Origin: Bin5 sp965220715
GTDB lineage: Bacteria; Chloroflexota; Anaerolineae; Caldilineales; Caldilineaceae
Direction: 5' to 3'
Assembly: GCA_965220715.1 (NCBI GenBank)
Contig: OZ244843.1
Location: 496,001 to 560,000, forward strand
DNA: 64,000 nucleotides
A model generated the notes under the pieces. It made no database searches, was not told the origin of the DNA, and worked only from the letters and a program-made list of their open reading frames with translations. Position numbers and translations under genes: made by a program. Positions 51,942-60,685 of the stretch are shown piece by piece. The number at the start of each line of letters is the position of its first letter. Positions within the stretch are counted from its first letter, which is position 1.

Positions 51942-52176
51942 CGTCAGTTGCGAAAATGAGACAGGTAAACAGCGCAACCGTATCCAGGAGGAACTGACCG
52001 GACGTATCGCATTGGCCTCTGACCCACGACAGTTAGGCCGCGCGAAGATGTTGAAGGGTGATATGAGTGGGCTTTGGCGCTTTCGCGCTGGAGACTATCG
52101 TATCATCTGCGACGTTCAGGATGATGACAATATTATTGTGGTGCATCGCATAGGGCATAGACGCGAGGTGTACTAA
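51942..52176 (+). pseudogene. Broken RelE-type toxin gene
   Basis: The frame ending at TAA 52174-52176 encodes a good RelE C-terminus: QRNRIQEELTGRIALASDPR, then GDMSGLWRFRAGDYRIICDV and VHRIGHRREVY. The N-terminal part is damaged: RQLRK is in another frame, followed by stops, and the first beta-strand is missing; no start codon serves the intact part. The toxin is therefore dead while the antitoxin upstream is intact. Confidence 0.7.
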
Positions 52177-52261
52177 CGACATGTCTGCCATCAGAGCGGT
52201 GTAGCGATAGAGGACACATTTCTGCCTTTGGCAATCTCTGTTCAACTCTCCGCAAAAGCGC

Positions 52262-52294
52262 AAGCGTCCCAGCAAAACTGTTGGGACGCTTTTT
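52262..52294 (+). terminator. Rho-independent terminator
   Basis: A 10-bp perfect stem, AAGCGTCCCA (52262-52271) and TGGGACGCTT (52282-52291), with a 10-nt loop and a continuing T-run. It ends plus-strand transcription from the RelBE remnant ahead of the convergent aldolase gene. Confidence 0.85.
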
Positions 52295-52357
52295 ACATCA
52301 ATACGCGCACAAGGGGGACAGCGGGCCTGTATCGATTTCCCTACGGCCGCAAAGCCG

Positions 52358-53146
52358 CTACAGTTGACTCCGCATCGCGGCCGTGATCTGGTCCATCGCC
52401 AGGATCATGTAGCCGCAGTCGTCTCCCACTTGTAGCCACTGCACGCCGCGCTTCGCCATACCGAGCGCAAAGCGGGCGTCGGGCGCCATGCCGGCCCCCA
52501 CGAAGAGACCGGCCGCCCGCGTGCGGGTGATGATGCTGTCCACCGCCTCTATTACGGTCGGATGCTCCACTTCGCCCAGTAACCCCAATGACGCCGAGAG
52601 ATCCCAAGGCCCCAGCGCGATCGAGTCCAGCCCGGTGATGGCCAGGATATCGTCCAGGGCGGCGAAAGCCTGTGCGTTCTCAATCTGGACGGCCACGAAG
52701 ATCTCCCGGTTGGCCCGCTCGATGTAGGCGTTGCCGCCGTCGCGTCCGTAGTTGGCGGGCACGCGCGGTCCGTAGCCGCGTTCGCCCAGGGGCGGGTAGC
52801 GACAGCTGTTTACCACGTCCTGCACTTCGGCGGCCGAGCGCACCTGCGGCACGATGATCCCGTCTGCGCCGGCGTCCAGCACCGGTTTGATGAAGGGTGT
52901 GCCGCTGCCGGGCACGCGTACCAGCGCGGGCTTGCTTCGCGACTTCGCCGCCAGCAGATGTCCGCCCAGCGCCTCCGCGCTCATCATGCTGTGCTCGAGG
53001 TCGATCCAGAAAAAGTCGACCGAATCGCCGAGCGCGTCGGTCGCGTGCGGGTCGGTCAGCGTGATCGAGGCGCCGATACAGATATCGCCCGCCGCCATCT
53101 TGGCGCGGAAGGCCGCAACTGGTGAGGGTTGGGTTTCGGTTGTCAT
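52358..53146 (-). CDS. HpcH/HpaI family aldolase/lyase
   Basis: 262-aa TIM-barrel lyase from ATG 53146 (AGGTGA upstream). Shows the family landmarks DFFWIDLEHSMMS, VRVPGSGTPFIKPVLDAGAD with GIIVPQVRSAAE, the arginine in GERGYGPRVPANYGRDG, and VQIENAQAFAALDDILAI with the metal-binding Glu, ending SIALGPWDLSASLG. Members cleave or form 2-keto-3-deoxy acids or related hydroxy-keto acids with pyruvate, fitting sugar-acid catabolism. Confidence 0.85.
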   Translation of the reverse strand: MTTETQPSPVAAFRAKMAAGDICIGASITLTDPHATDALGDSVDFFWIDLEHSMMSAEALGGHLLAAKSRSKPALVRVPGSGTPFIKPVLDAGADGIIVPQVRSAAEVQDVVNSCRYPPLGERGYGPRVPANYGRDGGNAYIERANREIFVAVQIENAQAFAALDDILAITGLDSIALGPWDLSASLGLLGEVEHPTVIEAVDSIITRTRAAGLFVGAGMAPDARFALGMAKRGVQWLQVGDDCGYMILAMDQITAAMRSQL

Positions 53147-53287
53147 GGTCACCTGCGTTGGGAGTGGTGGTTGGATGGGACGGCGGTTGTGGCGCAGTGC
53201 GCAGGTGAAGTGTTTACCAATTTCGGCGAAAAGACAAACTGGAACTGCTGAGGAAAGAGGAGGGAGAGAACACCACCCGCTTCCCAA

Positions 53288-53581
53288 TCAGGCTGCCTGC
53301 GGCCGGTAGCGCTCGACCTTGATCTGATCTTCGTTTTGGCGCGCCCGCGCCAGGTCATAGGCGGTTTGCCGCTGCAGCCAGAACCCGGCGTTCGACCATC
53401 CGGCCTTCTCCAGGCGAATGGCCATCTCCGGTGAAATGGCCGCGTGGCCGTTCAGCACGCGCGAAAGCGTATGACGGGCCACGCCCAACACCTTTGCCGC
53501 TTCGGTGACGTTCAGGCCAAGCGGGTCCAGACAATTTTCCTTTATGCTGCGTCCAGGATGCGGCGGATTTTTCATAGCCAT
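53288..53581 (-). CDS. HigA-type antitoxin (XRE family)
   Basis: 97 aa: NPPHPGRSIKENCLDPLGLN is the standard HigA N-terminus, followed by the HTH VTEAAKVLGVARHTLSRVLN, then AAISPEMAIRLEKAGWSNAG and FWLQRQTAYDLARA. A DNA-binding antidote that in complete systems follows a HigB ribonuclease gene. Only a decayed end of higB remains upstream, so it may now act as an orphan regulator. Confidence 0.85.
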   Translation of the reverse strand: MAMKNPPHPGRSIKENCLDPLGLNVTEAAKVLGVARHTLSRVLNGHAAISPEMAIRLEKAGWSNAGFWLQRQTAYDLARARQNEDQIKVERYRPQAA

Positions 53582-53596
53582 GATTGTCAGCTCGTG

Positions 53597-53700
53597 TCAG
53601 TGGTAGTCAATCAAGTCGTCTGATTCTGCCCTGACGAAGCGGTGGTAACTGCTTAGCCAATTTCGATAGAATGCACTGCAAGATAGATCGACTGCCAAGG
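53597..53700 (-). pseudogene. Decayed 3' end of a HigB toxin gene
   Basis: On the minus strand, directly before higA, a frame reads RNWLSSYHRFVRAESDDLID then YH and stop at 53599-53597. HigB proteins end in a similar way (NWR..FRF...DxxxVDYH). Upstream of about 53700 the frame has no HigB features and there is no start. Assignment rests on this short match and on position. Confidence 0.35.
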
Positions 53701-53775
53701 TTATTTTACCACTCGCCCGCCGTCCCGTGATATGATTGCCCGCACCGGCTGGCATTGTGAATCCGGAGGGGCGTC

Positions 53776-55035
53776 ATGATCACCTCAATTCGACTCGTCA
53801 ATTTCAAGAACTTCGCCGACGAGACGCTGCGCGTCGGCCCGTTTACCGTCATCGTCGGCGCCAACGCCAGCGGCAAGAGCAACATCCGCGACGCGTTTCG
53901 CTTCCTGCACGGCATCGGCCGCGGCTATACGCTGGCTGAGATTGTCGGTGGCAAATACGGCGCTGGCGGTCAGGTCGAATGGGCAGGGATTCGCGGCGCG
54001 ATGAACGAGATTATCCGCTTCGACCAGCCTTCGTTCTCGCTGCAGGTCGAAGAGAAGGACATTGTCTACACAATCGAGGTTGGCAGAAATGAATTCAAAG
54101 ACGCCGCATTCCGGGTGAATAGGGAAAAACTCCAGACCCAATTGGGGACCATCTTCACGAGTACATCGGTCGGCGGCGAACCTGTCCATGCACAAGGTGA
54201 CGTCTTGCACCTGCTCCTAAAGAAGAAAAGAGACTCTGAAGAGAAGGACGGCACTTCTCACGCCGAGGGAAGGCCAAACCAGCCAGGGCTGACCCAAATT
54301 CAAGGACACAACATGTCGCCGTGGGTGCAAGAGTTTTACGCCGAGAGACTTAAGAAAGTCCTCGCCAACATGCGCTTCTTGGATTTGGATCCGCATCAGT
54401 TGCGGCAACCCGCCTTCCCCGGCCAGACCGTGTTGGGCGATGGCGGCGAGCATTTGCCAACGGTGTTACAGGCGATCTGTGAAGACTCGCAGCGCAAAGA
54501 GACGCTGGTTGAGTGGCTGCGCGAGTTGACGCCAATGGATGTTCGGGGCTTCGAGTTTCCCATAGACCCCTCCGGGCGGGTCCATCTCGTCTTCCTCGAG
54601 GCGAACGGCAGAAAGGTGTCCGCCTACGCCGCGTCGGATGGAACGCTGCGATTCCTGGCCATGCTGGCTGTGCTGCTCGGACCGGACCCGGACGGGCTTT
54701 ACTTCTTTGAGGAGATCGACAACGGGATCCATCCTGCGCGACAGTGGCTACTGCTGGAACTGATCGAAAAGCAGACCGCAAAGCAGGAGATTCAGGTCGT
54801 CACCACCACCCATTCGCCGGACCTGTTGACGGTGATGAACGATGACACGTTCAAGAATGCCTCTGTAGTCTGCCGTCTGGAAGATGCGGATGACGCCATT
54901 ATTCGTCCCGTCGCCAAACTGCCACGGGCAGGGGAGTTGCGCAAGTCCCAAGGGCTGGGCAATCTCCTTAGCGGTGGTTGGATGGAGGACGCTCTCGCCT
55001 TTACCGAGGGGTATGACGAAGAGGTGGGGAAGTGA
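53776..55035 (+). CDS. OLD/RecF-like AAA ATPase of a two-gene defence-type pair
   Basis: 419-aa ABC-class ATPase. Walker A VIVGANASGKSNIRDAF (residues 26-42), Walker B plus D-loop YFFEEIDNGIHPARQ, and H-loop TTTHSPDLL near residue 353. The family-typical tail with RLEDADDAIIRPVAKLP follows. It overlaps the next gene by 4 nt (GTGA). The organisation, an ATPase followed by a separate small TOPRIM-like protein, resembles abortive-infection and OLD-type systems. Good ATG with GGAGGGG upstream. Confidence 0.8.
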   Translation: MITSIRLVNFKNFADETLRVGPFTVIVGANASGKSNIRDAFRFLHGIGRGYTLAEIVGGKYGAGGQVEWAGIRGAMNEIIRFDQPSFSLQVEEKDIVYTIEVGRNEFKDAAFRVNREKLQTQLGTIFTSTSVGGEPVHAQGDVLHLLLKKKRDSEEKDGTSHAEGRPNQPGLTQIQGHNMSPWVQEFYAERLKKVLANMRFLDLDPHQLRQPAFPGQTVLGDGGEHLPTVLQAICEDSQRKETLVEWLRELTPMDVRGFEFPIDPSGRVHLVFLEANGRKVSAYAASDGTLRFLAMLAVLLGPDPDGLYFFEEIDNGIHPARQWLLLELIEKQTAKQEIQVVTTTHSPDLLTVMNDDTFKNASVVCRLEDADDAIIRPVAKLPRAGELRKSQGLGNLLSGGWMEDALAFTEGYDEEVGK

Positions 55036-55598
55036 GGGTCCTCATCATCCCAGAAGATTTCGAAAAGGACCAGTACATTCTGAAACCGATTTTCGAGCGG
55101 CTCTTCCAGTCCATCGGTAAGCCCAGGGCACGGGTTCGAGTGTGCCAAAACCCACGTCTGCGCGGCATTGATCAAGCACTGAATTCGGAACGCATGTTGG
55201 AAATCGTAGAGCGGTATAGAGGAATGACGGATATTCTCATACTTTGCGTCGATCGAGATGGCGAAATAGGAAGGCGTCAAAGACTCGATCAACTGGAAAT
55301 GTCATGCGGTGCCGCAATCGAATTCTTGGCCGTAAACGCATGGGAAGAGATAGAGACGTGGGTCCTGGCGGGTCTGGATCTGCCCAAGGAGTGGCCTTGG
55401 GTACAAGTCAGGGCCGAGAGAGATGTTAAAGAAGAATACTTTGAACCGCTTGCCATCCAGCGCGGTCTGTCTGACAGGCCCGACGGCGGGCGCAAGCCGT
55501 TGGCCGAGCAGGCAGCCCGCCGCATTGACGCCATCCGGCAGAAGTGCACCGAGGATTTTGATCACCTTGCCCTGCGTCTCTCAGAAGTCAGTGGATAG
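55032..55598 (+). CDS. DUF4276-like / TOPRIM-type protein, partner of the ATPase
   Basis: 188 aa from GTG 55032. E8 in LIIPEDFEKDQYILKPIFER, D74-x-D76 in ILILCVDRDGEIG and the segment FLAVNAWEEIETWVLAGLDL follow the pattern of DUF4276 proteins, which have a TOPRIM-like metal site. The 4-nt overlap with the ATPase gene suggests a complex. A nuclease effector switched on by the ATPase is the most likely role; not proven by sequence. Confidence 0.7.
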   Translation: MRVLIIPEDFEKDQYILKPIFERLFQSIGKPRARVRVCQNPRLRGIDQALNSERMLEIVERYRGMTDILILCVDRDGEIGRRQRLDQLEMSCGAAIEFLAVNAWEEIETWVLAGLDLPKEWPWVQVRAERDVKEEYFEPLAIQRGLSDRPDGGRKPLAEQAARRIDAIRQKCTEDFDHLALRLSEVSG

Positions 55599-55666
55599 CG
55601 ATTTCCAACCACTTACCAATACAGAAAGTTTCACCGAACCAACACATCCCGCACCAGGAGCACGCA

Positions 55667-56680
55667 ATGAGCGAACCCTCTATCAAAACAACCGTCGTCG
55701 GCAGCTATCCCTTGCCAACCTGGCTGGCCGCCTATCCGTCCGTCCCCAATCTGCGCGACGCAGTTCTCGTCGTCCTCAAGACGCAGGAACTGGCCGGGCT
55801 GGACGTGATCTCCGATGGCGAGTTGACCCGTTTCGATGTCAACCACCCCGAGACGAACGGGATGATCGAATATTTCGTGCGGCCGATGTCCGGCATCTCC
55901 AGCGAAATGGGCCGCAAGGATGTGGCCGATTTTCGCGCCCAGCAGGGGATGGGATTCCGCACGCAGCCGGCCGGCGTGGTCGAAGGGCCGATCGGCGAAG
56001 GCGAGTTGGATCTGCCTTCCAGCTGGCAGCTGGTGAAGGAGCTGACCACTGTCCCGCTCAAGTTCACCGTGACCGCGCCCTACATGCTGGCGAAGACGCT
56101 GCTGGACCGCCACTACGGCGACCTGCCCAGCCTGACCATGGCCATCGCCGACGTGCTGCGCCGCCAGGTCGAGGCGATTGACGCGCCGGTCTTGCAGGTG
56201 GACGAGGCCAATCTGACCGGCAATCCTGAGGATGCCGCCTGGGTGCACGAGCCGATCAACCATGTGCTGGACGGCGCGCGCGGCGAACGCGCGTTGCATC
56301 TCTGCTTCGGCAACTACGGCGGCCAGAGCATCCAGAGCGGCTTTTGGGCCAGTCTGCTCGGCTTCCTCAACAACCTGCACGTGGACCACCTGGTGCTGGA
56401 GTTCGCCCGCCGCGGCTATGATGAGCTGGAGGTTTTCACGGACCTGCGCGAGGGTGTCGCCTTGGGGATTGGGGTTATCGACATCAAGGACAACGAAGTG
56501 GAAAGCCCGGACGAAGTCGCACGGCGCATTCAGCACGCGGTTGACCTGCTGGGCGCGGAGCGGGTCAAGTGGATTCACCCCGATTGCGGCTTCTGGATGC
56601 TGCCGCGCTCGGTTGCCGACCGCAAGATGCAGACGCTGGTGGCCGGACGGGATCTCTTCCTGGGGCAAACGCCGGGGTAG
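55667..56680 (+). CDS. Cobalamin-independent methionine synthase (MetE) C-terminal-like protein
   Basis: 337-aa single-barrel member of the UROD/MetE superfamily. VVGSYPLPTWL is the standard start, DGELTRFDVN and VDEANLTGNPED line the barrel, and zinc-binding residues appear in HLCFGNYGG and IHPDCGFWMLPR (His-x-Cys and Cys near residues 206 and 308). It lacks the N-terminal half of full MetE. Such short proteins methylate homocysteine with other donors or act on different thiols; here it is not beside other methionine genes. Confidence 0.8.
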   Translation: MSEPSIKTTVVGSYPLPTWLAAYPSVPNLRDAVLVVLKTQELAGLDVISDGELTRFDVNHPETNGMIEYFVRPMSGISSEMGRKDVADFRAQQGMGFRTQPAGVVEGPIGEGELDLPSSWQLVKELTTVPLKFTVTAPYMLAKTLLDRHYGDLPSLTMAIADVLRRQVEAIDAPVLQVDEANLTGNPEDAAWVHEPINHVLDGARGERALHLCFGNYGGQSIQSGFWASLLGFLNNLHVDHLVLEFARRGYDELEVFTDLREGVALGIGVIDIKDNEVESPDEVARRIQHAVDLLGAERVKWIHPDCGFWMLPRSVADRKMQTLVAGRDLFLGQTPG

Positions 56681-56688
56681 GACGCGCT

Positions 56689-57888
56689 CTAAACCAATGT
56701 GGTAATCCGGCAATCGTCCCTTTCCAGCGCCTCCGGCCTCAATGCCGCGCCGAGGCCCGGTCTCTGGGGCGGTTGCATGCGCCCATTCTCGACCACAAAG
56801 GGATGATCGACCAGGTCGAGATAGAATCCCAGCGTAAACGCCCGCACGATTTCCTGCATCCAGGTATTGGTGGCGTGGGCGGCCAGGTGAAGGGAGGCCG
56901 CCAGCGTTACCGGGCCGGTGCAGTCGTGGAAGATCACGCCCATGTTGTTGGTCTCGGCCATGTCAGCGGTCTTGCGCGCCTCGGTGATGCCGCCTGCCCA
57001 GGTCACATCCGTCATCACCACGTCACAGGCATCTGCCTGTAACATCTCTTCGATCGCGTAGCGATTCATGAGCAGTTCGGACGCACAGATGGGGGTGCGG
57101 GTCGAACTGCGCAACTTGGCCAGCGTGCGCGGGTTGTCAGGCTTCATCAAGTCCTCAAGGAGGACCGGTTTGTAGGGCTCGAGAGCCTCCGCGATGCGGC
57201 GGGCGGGCTGGAGAGCCCAATAGCCGTGTCCCTCCAGAATAATATCCATTTCCAGGCCCACAGCGTCCCGGACCTGCTGCCACGGCCGCAATCCTTCGTC
57301 GATCTCGGCAAACGAGATCGTCTGGCCGTGATTGGCGAGGGCGAAGCGATCAAAGGGCCAGATCTTCATGGCGCGGATTCCCATATCGAGGAGCGAGCGG
57401 GCAAGTTCACCGGCATCGCCGCCGGGCTGCCAGGCCTCATAGTCTCGATAAGCGCCGGTTGCAGCGGTGTCCACTTTACGCGAGATATCCGGCGTTTTAT
57501 GGCCGTACCCTGCGGAGGCGCAGGTGTTGTAGACCGGCACGCCCTCCGGATTGCTCGTCCCGCCGAGAAGCTGCCAGATCGGCTGGCCCAACTCCTGGCC
57601 CAGAATATCCCACAGCGCGACATCCACCGCGGACAGGCAGCGCATCTCCAGCCCCTTATTGCCGTAGATGTGGGAGTTTTCGTAGGCCCGGCGCCAGAAG
57701 GCCTCGATCTGGCGCGGATCTCTCTCCAGCAGCATTGGCGTCAATGCCTCTTCGATATAGGCCGTCACAGAGCGGGGCGTGTAATAGGTCTCTCCCAGGC
57801 CGACGATTCCGCTGTCCGTCTTCAGTTCAAGGAAGGTAATGTTGGAGAAGGCAGCGAAGTGGATGGTTCGAACGCTGGTGATCTTCAC
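56689..57888 (-). CDS. MR/MLE (enolase superfamily) sugar acid dehydratase-like enzyme
   Basis: 399 aa from GTG 57888 (AGAGGT upstream); a longer upstream open frame is unlikely. N-terminal capping domain VKITSVRTIHF and FLELKTDSGIVGLGETY. Barrel: GIRAMKIWPFD contains the catalytic-lysine region; metal ligands are probably in DIILEGHGYW, LLEDLMKP and the ICASE segment; IFHDCTGPVTLAASLH supplies the late histidine. The family dehydrates or racemises acid sugars. It runs divergently from the PhyH gene at 58.2 kb. Confidence 0.8.
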   Translation of the reverse strand: MKITSVRTIHFAAFSNITFLELKTDSGIVGLGETYYTPRSVTAYIEEALTPMLLERDPRQIEAFWRRAYENSHIYGNKGLEMRCLSAVDVALWDILGQELGQPIWQLLGGTSNPEGVPVYNTCASAGYGHKTPDISRKVDTAATGAYRDYEAWQPGGDAGELARSLLDMGIRAMKIWPFDRFALANHGQTISFAEIDEGLRPWQQVRDAVGLEMDIILEGHGYWALQPARRIAEALEPYKPVLLEDLMKPDNPRTLAKLRSSTRTPICASELLMNRYAIEEMLQADACDVVMTDVTWAGGITEARKTADMAETNNMGVIFHDCTGPVTLAASLHLAAHATNTWMQEIVRAFTLGFYLDLVDHPFVVENGRMQPPQRPGLGAALRPEALERDDCRITTLV

Positions 57889-58180
57889 GATAGACCTCTG
57901 AAGGAAGATAGTTGACGAACACTGGGCAAGCGCTTCAGGGAGAACTATACAGCAGTTGAGCAAGTTGGAAAAGGGCTGTGCGGACCGTGAAAAACGGTTT
58001 GACAAAGGGGTTCTTAGATATAATAATATGTGGACAAGGCATGTCGTAGCGCGGCATAAAGCGCTGCATCTTGCCAATAGCTGTGTTCCCTGGCGCAGGT
58101 GAAGGTGTCGAACCAGAAGTGGCGTGTGCGCTGGCGGAGCATGGTGATGATGTCCACAAAGCCCTCAAGGAGTTCCCCCT

Positions 58181-59065
58181 ATGGCCTACGCTGACATTCA
58201 GAAACCCGCGCTTTCGTACCGCTATGAATTCGGCCTCAATGCGTTGGATGCTGCCCAGGCATGTGTCGACGCCCATGGGTTTGCGGTGGTCAAGAAGGTA
58301 TTGTCTGAGGAGCTGGTTGCGGAGCTTCAGGAATCGGTTCTCCAGGTTATTGATCCGGACGGGGCATTGGCCCCCGGCGAGAGCTACACGCATACTACCT
58401 TTGTCGAGCACGCACCCGCACTGTGGCAGTTGCTCGACTATGAGCCCTATTTGCGGGTCCACCGGCTTTTCTGCCAAGCGGACGAGCTGACCATCCACCG
58501 CTCAGCCGCGATTCTACGCAATCCCGGCTCGTCTCCACTTTCCTGGCACTCTGACTGGCATGGATTCACACAAGGCCCCCCGCAAAACGCCGGTGATGTT
58601 TTGAACCGGGGCCCTTGGCCCTCGGGTCGCTGGCTCTACCTCACAGGCTCCTATCCTGAACACGGCGGACTGGCCGTGATTGAAGATTCCCATGTGGAAG
58701 ATTGGGCGGGGCCAGCAGGCTTTACGTTGACCCCGGACCGGCGCTCATTCCACCCGCTGGGGAGTGAACCGGAAAGCTATGTCGGTTTCGACGTGCCAGG
58801 TATGGTGCCCCTCTTCACGGATCCGGGCGATATGATCATCTTCGCGGCACGCACGTACCACGCCGCTTTCTCCAACCAGATCGACCAGGTGCGGCTATCC
58901 TGCGGCCTTGGCTTCCGGCCGCGCAGTTACCGGATAGAGGCGCCGTGGCCACTCTCTGAATCAGCGCAGGCGTTCATAAAAGCTCTGCCTCCACGTCATC
59001 AGCACTTTGTAGAAAACTATGTCGGACTTGATATGGATTGGCGCGGTCAAGAGATGACGGGATGA
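58181..59065 (+). CDS. Phytanoyl-CoA dioxygenase (PhyH) family protein
   Basis: 294-aa Fe(II)/2-oxoglutarate dioxygenase from ATG 58181 (AAGGAG upstream). HxD in LSWHSDWHGF, distal His in ARTYHAAFSNQ followed by VRLSCGLGFRPR with a likely 2-oxoglutarate arginine. Clearly a different branch from the tandem pair at 5.4 kb. It lies before importer 4 on the same strand and may modify the imported compound. Confidence 0.82.
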   Translation: MAYADIQKPALSYRYEFGLNALDAAQACVDAHGFAVVKKVLSEELVAELQESVLQVIDPDGALAPGESYTHTTFVEHAPALWQLLDYEPYLRVHRLFCQADELTIHRSAAILRNPGSSPLSWHSDWHGFTQGPPQNAGDVLNRGPWPSGRWLYLTGSYPEHGGLAVIEDSHVEDWAGPAGFTLTPDRRSFHPLGSEPESYVGFDVPGMVPLFTDPGDMIIFAARTYHAAFSNQIDQVRLSCGLGFRPRSYRIEAPWPLSESAQAFIKALPPRHQHFVENYVGLDMDWRGQEMTG

Positions 59066-59200
59066 GTAAGGCATGACAGTTTTTGGACAGCGACTTGCGT
59101 CGACTTAGGACCGTTGGCGCTCAGCCCCTCAGATGCATTTGACGAGAGTAAGTGTAGTTGCATGCGTTTCAATCGCTATCAGACAAAAGGAGAAGAGAGC

Positions 59201-60604
59201 ATGAAACGAAACAAGCTGAGTCGACGTGACTTTTTGCAACTTTCTGCCGTCACGGGCACTGGAGCCCTTCTGGCTGCATGCCAGTTGCCGGCGGCGCCGG
59301 CGGGTGAGGGCGGAGCAGCTGCGCCCCCGGCTGTAACCACAACGATTAATTTCTGGGATTTTCCGTACTACTCATCGGCTCTTGGCGAGGCTGGTTCCTG
59401 GCAGTGGGAGCGGGCGAATGCCTTTATGGCCGAGAATCCAAGTATTGAGGTTGAGGTGCTTCCCCTGACGTGGGAGCAGGGCAGCAAGGTGACAACGGCC
59501 CTCGCGGCCGGTTCGCCCCCGGATGTAGTCGGCGGCGGCTGGATCCAGCTCGCCCTCTCGGCATTAGAGGTGGGACTGGCTTTGGACCTCACCGACTCGT
59601 TGGAAGAGCAGTTGACCAGCGATATGGTCGAGGGAATGCTTGAGCAGTGCTCTATCGATGGCAGGGTGTACATGGTGCCGTACTGGCCGGTGTGCCAGTC
59701 CGGGGTCGTCTACCTTGATGGGGTAGAGGAGGCGGGCGCCATGGATCTGGGGCCGCAGGCGCCATGCTACGGGTGGAACGTTGAACAGTTCAGTATTTGG
59801 CTTGAGGGTGTGCGGGGCACACGACCGGACGGCAGCGAGCGCTACGGACTCGGCATCCCATCCGCCCATTCCACGCCGGCTTTTCATTGGGTGACACTCA
59901 TGTATTTCCGCTGTTTCGGCGCTTTCTTCTGGACCGATGAGACGGAATCGTGCGTCGACTTCGCCTCGCCGGAGGCGATCAAATGCCTTGCATGGATGCA
60001 AGAGCTGGCCGAAAGAGATTTGATTCCTGATCCGGCAGGGTACACCGGCGACGATAACAATGCCCTCATCGACCAGGGCAACGTCCTTATGCAGGTTGGC
60101 AACGTGGTACCAGGGGGAGCACGCCGGGAGGGGATGGAACTGGATGAGGAGACCCTGGTAGTCAATGATACAGTGAACGGCCGCAGTTGGCGCTTCATCC
60201 AGTATCCACACGATGACCCTCACCCCGCCATTGCCTGGGGCGGCGCAAATTATTCCGGTTTGGTGCCCTTCAAGCCCGAGGACCCTGCTGATATTCCAGG
60301 ACTGTTGAAGTTCATCCACTGGATGACCAACGAAGAGAGCGAAGAATGGTTGGTTAAGTCGGCCGGAATGCTGCCGTTCCGCAAGTCCATTCTGGAGGAA
60401 GTCGCCGACGACCCCCTCGTGGTTTATACATCCGAATGTCTGATGCCTAACGCATGGTTCGATGCCAAACGCAGTACGGAGACCATCGTGGTGCGCTCGA
60501 TCTTTGAGGAACATTTCCAGGGCGCCTTCTCCGGCAAGAGCGCGGAACAGGTGATGCAGGAGATGACCGACGACATCAATTCGACCCTCGAGAGCTGTGC
60601 GTAG
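59201..60604 (+). CDS. Extracellular sugar-binding lipoprotein (importer 4)
   Basis: 467 aa from ATG 59201, with AAAAGGAGAAG upstream. Tat signal KLSRRDFLQLSAVTGTGALL and lipobox LLAAC. Mature protein has PDVVGGGWIQLALSALEVG and a C-terminal end like other CUT1 binding proteins. Followed by a 12-bp hairpin and two permease genes. Confidence 0.9.
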   Translation: MKRNKLSRRDFLQLSAVTGTGALLAACQLPAAPAGEGGAAAPPAVTTTINFWDFPYYSSALGEAGSWQWERANAFMAENPSIEVEVLPLTWEQGSKVTTALAAGSPPDVVGGGWIQLALSALEVGLALDLTDSLEEQLTSDMVEGMLEQCSIDGRVYMVPYWPVCQSGVVYLDGVEEAGAMDLGPQAPCYGWNVEQFSIWLEGVRGTRPDGSERYGLGIPSAHSTPAFHWVTLMYFRCFGAFFWTDETESCVDFASPEAIKCLAWMQELAERDLIPDPAGYTGDDNNALIDQGNVLMQVGNVVPGGARREGMELDEETLVVNDTVNGRSWRFIQYPHDDPHPAIAWGGANYSGLVPFKPEDPADIPGLLKFIHWMTNEESEEWLVKSAGMLPFRKSILEEVADDPLVVYTSECLMPNAWFDAKRSTETIVVRSIFEEHFQGAFSGKSAEQVMQEMTDDINSTLESCA

Positions 60605-60623
60605 ACACACCATAGGTAAGGCC

Positions 60624-60656
60624 GGTCTCGCGCGACGACACTGCTCGCGCGAGACC
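60624..60656 (+). promoter_or_regulatory. Intercistronic hairpin between binding protein and permease (importer 4)
   Basis: Perfect 12-bp GC-rich arms 60624-60635 and 60645-60656 with a 9-nt loop, 19 nt after the binding-protein stop, followed by CTTTC. Too little U for a classical terminator but very stable. Confidence 0.65.
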
Positions 60657-60685
60657 CTTTCAGACTCTCAAGAGCGGGGCCAGCC

